Below are positions 12,888 through 23,692 of a stretch of DNA of 64,000 nt, in pieces; the stretch's first letter is position 1; every line of letters begins with the position of its first letter. The stretch is from Macrocystis pyrifera (taxonomy: Eukaryota > Sar > Phaeophyceae > Laminariales > Laminariaceae): assembly GCA_031763025.1 (NCBI GenBank), contig JASSKH010000010.1, forward strand, positions 1,550,001 through 1,614,000, in the 5' to 3' direction. The position numbers and the translations under genes were made by a program. The notes beneath the pieces were generated by a model. The model ran no database searches. It saw only the letters and a list, made by a program, of their open reading frames with translations, and was not told the DNA's origin.

Positions 12888-13155
12888 GACTGTTGGAAGT
12901 CACTCTCTGCAATCCGAGACGGTACAGGTGGTGGTCTCCTATATGGGTGGTGTCTTACTTTCTGAGCCCCTCACACATGAGGAGCTCAAAACCTCACCCG
13001 AAACATGGCTTCCGAAAACGTTTTTTCGTCCAACCCGACCAATATTCCTATGTATGCGCCAGCCCTGAAACTAATGTACCCCTACGTAAAGTTATCATGC
13101 TAGCAGTAGCAGTAGCCGGTGGTTGGCTCACTTGAGAAGATCGGTCAGTCAGAAA
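12888..13155 (+). repeat. Diverged direct repeat, unit 1
   Basis: Shares GACT..TGGAAG.CACTC, ACCCGACCAA, TA.GCGCCAG.CCT, CCGGT.GTTG.CTCACTT and CGGTCAGA...A with 13,245-13,700. Open frames here differ between units, so a coding role is unproven. Confidence 0.55.
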
Positions 13156-13244
13156 CACATTGAGCTAACATGAGCAACCTCTTGCCACCGTGGGAGGAGT
13201 CAGCCGGTTTTGGTGTTTCGCCCACACCCTGATAAAACCTGCTG

Positions 13245-13700
13245 CGGACTACTGGAAGACACTCGCTCCCTACTTCTCCCTCCGAAGTCTCGACGATGTA
13301 GTGTCGACGCCCGCATCGTTGGACGGAACACGCCGGACACTCGACGCGTCTGTTCATAGTCGCCAGGTGCTACATACCATGGTCTGCAGAGTCCCACAAA
13401 AACGGTTTGAGATGACACCCGCCAAAGGAAATGGACGATCAAGGTTTTGGGAGACGAAGTCACACGCACGGTCATGCCTCAGAGCAATGATGCCTTATCT
13501 TCTGCACTCTTCAAACGCGGCGGAGCCCAATACGTCACCCCGAAAAACAATACTTTGACGATGTGGTCGCGCAAACCCCGACCAACGTTTGTACGCGCCA
13601 GTCCTAAAGGAAGTACACTACAGCGGTCTACAGTAGTAAGAGGTAACATTCTGACCGGTAGTTGCTCACTTCAGAAGCCCAGCCGGTCAGAAAACGTAGG
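13245..13700 (+). repeat. Diverged direct repeat, unit 2
   Basis: Longer version of the 12,888 unit. Contains an open frame reading TVMPQSNDALSSALFKRGG with no recognised domain. Confidence 0.55.
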
Positions 13701-15047
13701 GCCAAAAAAAACGCATCCCCTAAGGTGGGATGCGTCGAAAAATCGTTTAAACCTGGAGATGCACGCACGCCCCTCCCTCCAAATCACGGCGAGGCTCAGC
13801 GAAAGACAACCAAGGCTGCTTTTTACTTTAGTTCTCTTGGGGTGTAACGGCGACCCAACTCATCACGGTGCAGTCTTCCACCGGCCAATATTTGGTATAA
13901 AATACGTCAATGTGCGCAAGAATACGCGATTTATTACTCACGACGTTCGTCGCCGAGTCAACTGCTACTGCTGCTGCTGCTGCTTGCTGCTGCTGCTGCC
14001 CGAGCATCCGCGATGGTGCCACATGCGAACGTAGAAAAACCTGCATTTATCAAGAGGGAGGCAGCGGGAGACACGCATGCACACGACCGGAAGAGAGGGG
14101 GGCGGGGGGGAGGAGGAGGTTGAGAGAGAACTGAGTTATTACACGTTTTGACGTAAACCGCGCAAATATTCTCGAATAGAAATCTTCATTAATTTGTGGG
14201 CGCCTTAGGCCTTCGCAAATTTAATATCGGAACTTCCTGTAGACACCGTGAACCTCTTTAGTACCGCAGTCTCGCTTTGGAGACAAACTACTTAGAATTT
14301 GACTAAAATGTCCCCAAAACGGGACTGTAGTTCTAACGAAAAGGGTCGACCCCCCCGAAGAATTGCTCTCGCGTTTGTGGGGAACAATATTGGATTCAGT
14401 GTTGGACAGTTTCGAAGCAACAATTGACGTGGGGGTGGAACGCTCACGAGGAGTAGAATAAACGAGGGTTTGCCCAGGGAGCGAGGCAGGGAGAGAGAGA
14501 AGGAGGGAGGGAGGGAAGGAGGGAGGGAAGTTAGGGACGAGCCTTCCAGAAAGGCAAGTGGGATATACTTTGTTGACTCAGAGTGATAAAAGAGAGAGAC
14601 AGCTGCGGTATTAGAGGGCATGTTCGATTTTATGTCGGACTGGAACATGTACGATACATTTTTTTGAAATTGAAAAAAGCAAACAACAATTTGGGTTGTT
14701 GATACTTGTCAGAAATGCACCCACGTTTTTTTTTGGAGAACACATACTTGAATTTACTGTAGGATATTGTTTGCAGTACATGCTCAAAAATGGTTGAACG
14801 GAGCCGACCCGTCGAGATCACACCGGGCGTCGAGATCGACAGCGGCGCACTACAACCCTGGTCGATCGAGAAATCACCCACTTCTCTTCTTCTCGTAGAA
14901 AGCGAAAGAATGCCGGAGTTCCCTTCCAGATAGGCCACTGTCGGGAAGTGTCCTTGCTTCCGTGCCTCGCATTTCCCCTCTCCAGTCGTGAAACGCCCTT
15001 CGAAGCTCGCCAATCACTCCTGATTCGTACACAGACCGATTGGTTTT
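13700..15047. other. No gene seen
   Basis: Holds a CTG-rich stretch at 13,965-14,000, the hairpin repeat at 14,263 and a GGGA-rich tract at 14,475-14,530. I found no supported coding sequence. Confidence 0.5.
14263..14335. mobile_element. Hairpin repeat family copy
   Basis: ACCGCAGTCTCGCTTTGG and AAAACGGGACTGTAGTTCTA form the arms. Followed by AAAAGGGTCGACC as in the other copies. Confidence 0.7.
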
Positions 15048-15275
15048 TTGTTTGTTCAAGGCAAGGAAGACGGATTAACCGGACCGAAATTGGCGAGCGA
15101 GCTTGGAACGACGAAAACGTGGCCGGAATGGTGTACGCCCGTAGCCGGAATGAGGGAAATGAACTATGCGATTGCGATGCGGACCGACAAAAGGCGGCGA
15201 GTCGATGTTTCTTTTGCGTTTCAACGATTTTGGGATACGGACGTCACGATCGTTTCTCGACACCCGCGTCCGTAG
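15048..15275 (+). CDS. Unidentified ORF, C-terminal-like fragment
   Basis: 75 codons reading GLTGPKLASELGTTKTWPEW and RRVDVSFAFQRFWDTDVTIV before a stop. Amino-acid composition is protein-like and distinct from the repeats around it. No family recognised; it may be a decayed mobile-element or gene fragment. The ATG is arbitrary because the frame opens further upstream. Confidence 0.3.
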   Translation: MFVQGKEDGLTGPKLASELGTTKTWPEWCTPVAGMREMNYAIAMRTDKRRRVDVSFAFQRFWDTDVTIVSRHPRP

Positions 15276-16195
15276 ATTTCAAAATGCTCTATAGCTACGG
15301 ACGCAACGTTAACGCCGCGACGATAACAAGCACACGCCCCCCAACAAGCGTGCACTGCACTCTCCGCTCTCACGAAAACGAACTGAAAAACAACGATAGA
15401 AACTTCTCCCTTACCCAATATAACACTGAACGAAACCGTTTTGATCTATTTGAAAGAGTTTTTCAAGTTTCAAGGCGGCGACGTGTTGTATTTACAGGCG
15501 GTACCAAGAGCTTGTACCTCATCATTTTCTCCACCGACAACGCAGCGACAGCGATGCAAATGCTCCCCTAGATTTCTGCCGAAGATGCTCCCGAATGCCG
15601 CTTCTAAGCCGTCCCGCTCGGATGGATGTGGAAATACTCGGGCATGCTCGGCAGATCAAAACGCACAGCGAGCACAACGGACGTCGACGCCAAAATAGTT
15701 GAAACCAAGGAAACCATATTCGTACCGGGTAGTGATAGTGCATGCCGCACACGTAGAACAATACAATGAATAACAAACCACGTTGTTTATTGGACCAGGA
15801 AAAAACATGTACACCTGTCAGTTACACATTTGGTGCGTCGTGCGGTTCAAGATGAGCGAACGCCGCTCCACCCGGTCGTAAAAACGCGCACGCGATGTCA
15901 ACCAGTGCGTGCGATGTGATGTGACAAACGAAACAAAAAACACCCTGGACGAAAGAAGAACCTGTAATTGAATTTGAGGCCAAACGGAGAACACGACCAA
16001 TATTCAGAAAGGCCGACGCAAATGCATGCCTCAAAACGAGATAGACATGCACCGTCGTCGACTCAGCTTAACCGGTGGGGACCTACCTGCGAACGGACCA
16101 ACAACCACCTAAGAACCAAAAGGAGTGCCGAGAAATGTAACAGCAGCCCAGACCAAATTGAGCGCACAGACGCGTAAGGCTGGCCTAGACTAAAA

Positions 16196-16987
16196 CACAA
16201 CAGTGTCGACGTAAAACTTGGCCAAGGGCTTGCTCTACTTGACTGTAAAATGACACGCCAATCGCGGAAATCGCTAGACCAACCGAGCATATCAACGGAC
16301 AACAACGCCTCATCTTCATACAAGGGAGGGGCCCCCATTTCGTGCTAGGCGAGGGTCCAGGTAGAGTGTTCCGATGGCCGGTCCATGAATATAAAAGCTA
16401 CCCCCTCCCGAGAGGGTAGTCCAGGGAGTTGACCACCGCCGTCGACGCAGAACCGCCAAGCGGCCGAGCGCCGGCACCGGCAGCGGCGGTTTCGCCAGAC
16501 ACCAATGTCGGTACGTAGATCTAAGCGGCATCACGACAACCGTACGACCACCACACAGCCCTCAATCTGCCCGTACAGCAGCGTACCATTGGCAGCTCTG
16601 CTCGATTGGAAATTGGGCGCACGGTGGCGGCACAGCTGCGGCAAAGCGCTTGACCATACCGACGATAGCGACCGACAAAACCAACGCCTCATCTTCATAC
16701 GAAGGGATAGGCCCCGCTTTCGCGCCAGGCGAGGGTCCAGGCAGAGTGTCCCGAGGGCCGGTCCATAAATCCTAACCTACCCGCTTCCGAGAGGGTAGTC
16801 CAGGGAGATAACCACCGCCGTCGATGCGGAACCGCCAAGCGGTCGCGCGCCGGCGCCGGCAGCGGCGATGTTTCTAGACTCCACAAACCAACAACCCGAC
16901 CTTACAATCCTCGCTCTAGTGGTATTTGGTAGGGTTGTCGTGGGCGCTGCAAACTAATCCTACAGCGCAGTAAGAAACAGAAGAAAA
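16196..16987 (+). repeat. LTR-like direct repeat, left copy
   Basis: About 0.79 kb repeated almost exactly at 17,125-17,919. A TGTCGACG start and AAGAAACA end would give TG...CA termini. A TATAAAAG box lies near 16,391. Each copy contains two diverged subrepeats (AGGCGAGGGTCCAGG ... GAGAGGGTAGTCCAGGG) near 16,330-16,480 and 16,725-16,865. Confidence 0.65.
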
Positions 16988-17124
16988 ATACGGAGACCGT
17001 ACGAAACAAGAGGCCGATGGGAAACAGCACGTATTCTCGTAATCACGTTTTAAGCGGAGAAGCAGAATATCAAGAAACATAAACAATATATCACAAATTT
17101 GTACCTCAGGTAGACAGACGAAAC

Positions 17125-17919
17125 CACAACAGTGTCAACGTAAAACTTGGCCAAGGGCTTGCTCTACTTGACTGTAAAATGACACGCCAATCGCGGAAAT
17201 CGCTAGACCAACCGAGCATATCAACGGACAACAACGCCTCATCTTCATACAAAGGGAGGGGCCCCCATTTCGTGCTAGGCGAGGGTCCAGGTAGAGTGTT
17301 CCGACGGCCGGTCCATGAATATAAAAGCTACCCCCTCCCGAGAGGGTAGTCCAGGGTGTTGACCACCGCCGTCGACGCAGAACCGCCAAGCGGCCGAGCG
17401 CCGGCACCGGCAGCGGCGGTTTCGCCAGACACCAATATCGATACGTAGATCTAAACGGCATCACGACAACCGTACGACCACTACACAGCCGTCAATCTGC
17501 CCGTACAGCAGCGTACCATTGGCAGCTCTGCTCGATTGGAAATTGGGCGCACGGTGGCGGCACAGCTGCGGCAAAGCGCTTGACCATACCGACGATAGCG
17601 ACCGACAACACCAACGCCTCATCTTCATACGAAGGGATAAGCCCCGCTTTCGCGCCAGGCGAGGGTCCAGGTAGAGTGTCCCGAGGGCCGGTCCATAAAT
17701 CCTAACCTACCCGCTCCCGAGAGGGTAGTCCAGGGAGATAACTACCGCCGTCGATGCGGAACCGCCAAGCGGTCGCGCGCCGGCGCAAGGCAGCGGCGAT
17801 GTGTCTAGACTCTACAAACGAACAACCCGACCATACTTACCTCGCCCTAGTGGTAGTTCGTAGGGTTGTCGTGGGCGCTGCAAACTAATCCTACAGCGCA
17901 GTAAGAAACAGAAGAAAAC
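17125..17919 (+). repeat. LTR-like direct repeat, right copy
   Basis: Differs from the left copy by scattered single bases. Only 137 bp separate the copies and hold no coding sequence. This suggests an internally deleted LTR element, a TRIM-like element, or a plain tandem duplication. Confidence 0.65.
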
Positions 17920-18169
17920 TTTCGAGGCAACATCAACCACAACAGTTAAATGTAAAACAACGTGAGCCCTCGCGACAACCCCACTATCAGCAAGAAGACA
18001 AGCGGAACACTGCACAGTAAAATCGGTTGCAAATGTGCAGTTTCAGGTCGGTAGAAAAGGGGTGGCCAAATACGCAAAAACGAAAACGAGAGTCTCACCT
18101 CTTTGGAAGAGTTTGGAACGGTGATGAATCTCAATGGAGACAGAATCAGAAAACCAACGTAGTACAGTC

Positions 18170-18440
18170 TCCGCGTCATGCTTCAAATACGTGCAGAAGA
18201 AGAATCGGAAGATCACGCCGATCAGTCTTGACTTGATAGGTCTTGAAGCAAAAGAAGAAGATCATGTTGCCCATGCTTCGCTTGAGACATGTAGAAGAAG
18301 AAATCACAAGGTCATGCTGTTCAGTCTTTGCTTGATAAATCATGAAGCAGATTCAGGAAGTCGTGTCTCCCAGTCTTCGCTCGATAGATCTTGAAGTATA
18401 AACAGGCGGTCAGGTTGTCCAGTCTTCGCTTGTTTCGGTC
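18170..18440 (+). repeat. Minisatellite, unit about 65 bp
   Basis: About four degenerate units around TTCAGTCTTTGCTTGATA, GATCTTGAAG and AAGAAGA. No gene is seen between 17.9 and 19.2 kb; G-rich and TGGTGT-rich tracts occur at 18,470-18,540 and 18,690-18,765. Confidence 0.6.
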
Positions 18441-19434
18441 TGTTGACTGGTGTTGGGCCGAGTCGAAAATATGGGGGAGGCGGGGGACGGGGGGGTGGGG
18501 AGAGGGGGGGGAGAGAGGGGAGGGGGGGGGGTGAAGGACAATCAGGAAAAATTGACACTCTACGGTCTCAGCCCGCCCTGTTCGAAAAGATGGGGGAGAA
18601 ACAGGAAACACAGTTGGAGTTGTACGCGTGTACCTGGTATTTGTTTAGACTCAATCAAAGCTTTGCGTTGTGCCGACGAGGGTGGCGATGTTGGTGTTGG
18701 TGTTGATGTTGGTGTTGTGTGTTTGTTAGTGGTGGCGGTGGTGGTGATTGGTGGTGGTGGATAACAGGAGTATGATTTTGTGTATTTGTACACAAGCAAG
18801 TCTTGCGTGAATTCGACTTATGATGCTCTCTAAGAAAGCCTGTAGGAGCCATTTAATGGAAACCATAGACGAAATTTCTGGACCCGTCAAGCTGAAACTG
18901 AAGGGGATTTACAAATTCAGGCTGGACCAGCATCCGAGCTTCTGATTGACTACAGCAGCAGGAGGGGGATGTGAGCGTCTCGTCATTCTGCACAGCTCGT
19001 CCAAAAAATACGGGGCATCGACACCAATATTCGCCAGTCAGTGTCAAGGAACCCCTTACACTATTAATATCTCCTTCTCAACCGCACCCACGTATTCGAG
19101 GAGAGACGTACTTGAAATCAATTTTTCAGTCAAATGTTTTGCGGTAGTCGTAAAAAGGGGGGTTAAGAACTGTACCCATTGTATTTCGGGATAAATAAAC
19201 TACAGTATCCTTGTAATTATAATGGTACCTTTTTTTCAAGCGTCTATGTGTAGGAGAACGGTACCTCAGAAATGTGTTACATACGTCCTTGCCTCTCGTC
19301 TGGCTCTGCATGTAGAGTAAATACACCAGTACCTGTACAATTCGACGCTAAACCCAACGCATGGAGGTTGGAAGCGTTCCCGATACGGTACAGTATTGCT
19401 GGATGGAAGCAACGGGCGCGTTGACCTCTTTTGT

Positions 19435-19507
19435 ACCGCAGTCCCAATTTGGGGACAAACCAGTCTAATTCCAAGTGATTTGTCCCCAAGACGGGACTGC
19501 AGTATTG
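19435..19507. mobile_element. Hairpin repeat family copy (copy B counterpart of 216-287)
   Basis: Same site as 216-287 in the duplicated unit. The arms here pair better (ATTTGGGGACAAA against TTTGTCCCC), showing which substitutions decayed copy A. Confidence 0.75.
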
Positions 19508-20404
19508 AAAGGGTCATCCCCGTTCTATAGACCCGCCTGCGCTCACGTTTCGGGGACAGACAGATTAGTACGAGTTAAACTGGGATTGTTTTGGAAACAG
19601 CATCCCACACTAAAGACAAGCGGTTCTTGTCCCCCAAAAATCGTGAGTGGAATTCCAAGCAGATTTTAGATTTGGTCACCACTTTTATTTCAGGAGGGGG
19701 GGGGGGGCGTTTAGATAACAACAAACACCTGTACATGTGACTCGCTCCTACGTTGACTATAGTTAAAATCCAACGAAATAATATGAGAGCGATCCAACAT
19801 CTTGGATCTCACGGAAAAGGGTGTATCACCATGACCGAAAATATATGGATCATTTAAGCATTAAGATGAAGACCAAATGGTCCTTCTATTTTCGCCCAGA
19901 TAGGTACCCATTTGTTTTTTTTTTAACCCTTTTCGTTCTATGCATGACACGGTTGCGCATAAAACGATGAGCTCTCATTAAGATAGGTCTGCGGTGCTTT
20001 CTTCTGCACGAAAAACGCCTTCGTATATAACGGGGAAACACACGCTTCAAATACACAGTCAACTAGCTCTGAAAGGCAGCGTTTTCTCGACCTGGGCGAC
20101 AACAATCTGAGATTCTGCCGAGAGGCTTTGATAGATAGATAGAGGTATGCATGAAAACATAGTCATTTTTTCGGTGGAAAGCTTGGGCGCCTCGAGACTT
20201 GGGGTAGAAGGCAGCAACTTGGGTGGCGCCTGGGCCATTCTGCGAGCTCGTTAAACTTCATCATTCAGGTCGTAGCGAGTGTCGTGGGAGGCAAAGAACG
20301 CCTGCTGGAAATAGTCTAGGTGGCCACACGGGTCACCGTTTGACGGAGGGTCCCTGCTTTAAGCTCCAGCTTAGGGATCACGAGGAAGCACAAAGGAGCC
20401 ACAG

Positions 20405-20626
20405 GGGCGGGGGAGGTGCACTCATGCCATGCATGGTCGTAGCGGTATAACCGCAGGCCCTTGCATCTCCGCAATGCCGGACGGAACATGTCGGGTTTTC
20501 ACCGACCAGGAGGACATTGCTTGCATCAAGCGTGAAGCGCCGTGAGGTGTTGAGCGAGACTCTTGAGCGGTGAGAGCTGCATCCTACTAAAAACCGCTTT
20601 TAAGCCGGACTTTCTTGCATCCGGCT
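20405..20626 (-). mobile_element. PC1 repeat, copy B counterpart of 1,181-1,403
   Basis: Same element in segment B; here the G tract is interrupted (GGGGCGGGGGAGG), and the adjoining full-length PC1 of copy A is missing. Confidence 0.7.
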
Positions 20627-21112
20627 GGGGGGGTGGGGAGGGCGGGGAGACCCACACCCATGGCGTCGGGATGGAACCTGGACGCGGCCTCGAATACAAG
20701 AGAGGAAGGTAGATGAGCACGTGATGAGGAGGAAAGGTCGAGCAAGGGTAGCAGACAAAGTAGACCCACGTTAAGACCAGAAGCACAGGCGGAGATTTTA
20801 GACTTGGTGCAGAGATTTCCTTTTTTTTATCCCCCTTGCTTGTTTTTATTATCCTTTATGTGATCGATGTCGAAGCTCATGCTGCACATTGTCAGATGGC
20901 GAACACAATGATAACGATGAGGATCACTGTATGTAGCAATTTTCTGTATTGTCACCGGTATTTTTGCCGAAAGAGCTGGCGCAGCATGGTACTCACGTTA
21001 TTTTTAGTTTGTCCCTTGTGAGGTGGGGTATGCTTGTCTCAAGGGCATTTTTCGTGCTATATAAAGCACCAGTTCGAGACAGAACAGTTGCCCCCACTAG
21101 GGACTCTCTATA

Positions 21113-21435
21113 GCGTCCTCGGTGGCTTGGTAGGTGGTCTGCGTGCCTTACAAGATCATTTTCGTGAGTTCGAGTCTCACCGAGTGCGTACTCGTGAGGA
21201 CTTTTTCTTGCGTGAAAAAATGATTAGCGGAAAGCGCGAGAGCGTGAGTAAGCAACATTCAATGAAAATCGACGAGCAGTGGAAATGGTGAATCCTATGC
21301 GCGGTAAAAATGAAGGCGCATGCCGGGGGGGAGAAGGGACGACACCTGTGACCACGGCTTGTCCAGAAGATCGTCGAGGGTAAAACCTTCTGCGAGTGAA
21401 GCTGGAAAGTAAAGTGATAGCTAAAAATATAAAAA
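21113..21435 (+). mobile_element. tRNA-derived SINE (copy B counterpart of 2,442)
   Basis: Same position in the duplicated unit; boxes GGTGGCTTGGTAGGTGGTC and GAGTTCGAGTCTC retained. Confidence 0.75.
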
Positions 21436-23229
21436 GTAGAATGCTTACTGCGTGTAGTATGCGCGCAACGGCTGCCGTGATGTCCAATGTTGGATTGGAT
21501 TATTACTCACATGTCCGGTATGTCGGACGTAGACTAGTTTTTACATGATTTTATTAACACTTTTTCCGCGACACGAAAACAATAATAGCATGTCACCAAA
21601 GTCTGCGTAGTGCGCCCTTCAAAATTGTGAGCCAGACAGAAGACAGAGCCCGGTCATGGATGTCGGGGAGACAAAATACTGCCTGTGTTGTGTGTCTCAC
21701 AAGAGATCACCCGCCAAAGAGAGTAGAGAAAGAGGCTGACTAGTCGCCGCGGGCTGTTCGAGTGATGTCAGCTATACTCATGACCTATCACTCACCACGA
21801 GTATTCATACGTATATTAAAATAATTTCCACGGGCGACTGCTTTTCTCATTACAAATAGAGCCGAAAAACGTCACCCCATCGCCGACAACAGCGTATATG
21901 ATATATGAAATACCAGGTAGTATCATATGGCGAGCCCAGTATATAGACATGCCTAATCGTTTCCGACCCCAGCTGTTCGTTAGTGTTAAGATCAAGGTCG
22001 GGACACTTTGTATCCCTGGACAGGTTTGCCTATTAAGTCGGCGCTCGTTGATACGCACGCGTGTTGTTTGCTTAGAGATAGAAGAAGAGCAGCTTTATTC
22101 CTTTCGTGCACGCGGAGACTGAGAGCCGAGCTTGTGCCTCGCTGGGAAAACCCCTGGTTTTCTATCTACGATACGCCTCCCAAATACCACAAATACGATC
22201 TCAACACCTAAACCGAGGTAATTACCGGGCTTTCAGCGGAGTATCATAACATTAGTACCAGCATAGATTAGAGCACGCTATATGCCCGAGGTATTCATTC
22301 CGGGGAACACCTCCCACAGCATCTCAGTCAGAGACCATAGCAGCAGAGTAGCAAGGGTCGTAGCACACATCGTGCATACCATTTACGAGAGGTACCTGGT
22401 GTATGCAACAGCGTGTCCGTGTGCTTTGTAGTGCAGGTTGTGCCGCTGTAGTATTGTTGACTGGGCGCAAAACGGCGCTATACATACATAGTGGAGGGAT
22501 AACTACTACCGCACTGCTGTGTATCACGCATCACGCAGCTTGCAGAGTTGAGTGCACCGCTTGTATCGACAGTCGTCGGGAGAGCTTACATACATACAGT
22601 TGACTGATGACGCACCAGATACTTTTTTCAAAAGAAAATAGTAAAAACGAAATAAAACAACGTAACCAGATATTACTTACGAGCGTTGCAAAAAAAAACG
22701 AGCGACTTGAATATTGATGAGTTTGTTTTGTTGACCCTCGAAGCTTTTCATAGAAGACGAGAAGAGTATGAGCCTTCTCGCACAACACGGACACACGCAG
22801 CAAACACTATATGTATACAACTAAAAGATACAGGAGAAGCAAGCCAACGAAAACACCCGAACGCGCAGCAAATAAGCCACCCTCGGCTCCGACAAGAAGA
22901 GCAGGAGATTGATGAGTTTCTTGGTTGACTCTCGAAGCTTTTCATGGAAAGGAGAGGAAGGAGGGGGAACCGCCTCTTCAAGCCCCCCAAAAAAACACAC
23001 ACAACAAAATGGAAACCACGAACACAGCAAATAGACGAGCTAATGTCCTGGTACGCCGTACAGTACCAGAGTCAGTATATTGCCACTGCGCACAAGCATC
23101 CAGCGAGAATAACTGAGCTGAATCTGCCCGGTGGTGCTTTCTCTCTCTCTCCCAAAAAATGTCTATTTCTGATTTTGGATTTTTTTTATATCATTTTTAT
23201 CCTTTTCTCCAGCTAGCTCATCAGCTCAT

Positions 23230-23333
23230 GGTCACCGGTATAGGACTTATGGTACACACTAAAACCTATGTATTTCCCTATATTTACTACTGTAACTACA
23301 TTTGGTCCTATTTACTATGGTTCCCCGTACTAT
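23230..23333. mobile_element. MITE, degenerate copy
   Basis: Copy B counterpart of 4,575-4,676, immediately upstream of the SINE at 23,355. Confidence 0.65.
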
Positions 23334-23354
23334 TTATATTAATACTACATGCCG

Positions 23355-23692
23355 GCGTCCCCGGTGGCTTGGTGGGTGGTCCGCGCGCCTATCAAGATCA
23401 ATTTAGTGGGTTCGAGTCTCACCATGTTCATGTTCGTGCGGACGTTTTCTTGCATAAAGAAAAATTGATGAGCGGAAAGCGCGAGAGCGTGAGCTAGCTA
23501 GGTACATTCGATGAAAATTGACGAGCAGAGGGAATGAATGCTGAACCCTATGCGCGATAAAAATAAAGGCACGTACCGGGGGGGAAGAAGGGACGACAAC
23601 TGTGACCACACCTTTTCCCAGAAGCCCGTTGAGGGTAAAAACCTCCTACGAGTTAGGCTGGAGTGTAAAAGTGATGATAAAACAAAACAAAA
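23355..23692 (+). mobile_element. tRNA-derived SINE (copy B counterpart of 4,700)
   Basis: Same position in the duplicated unit; here box B reads GGGTTCGAGTCTC, the canonical form, whereas copy A has one change. Confidence 0.75.

Noticed and set aside
14948-15571. 207-codon plus-strand ORF
   Set aside because: It overlaps a more protein-like frame (15,048-15,275), shows no domain and no splice context; probably accidental.
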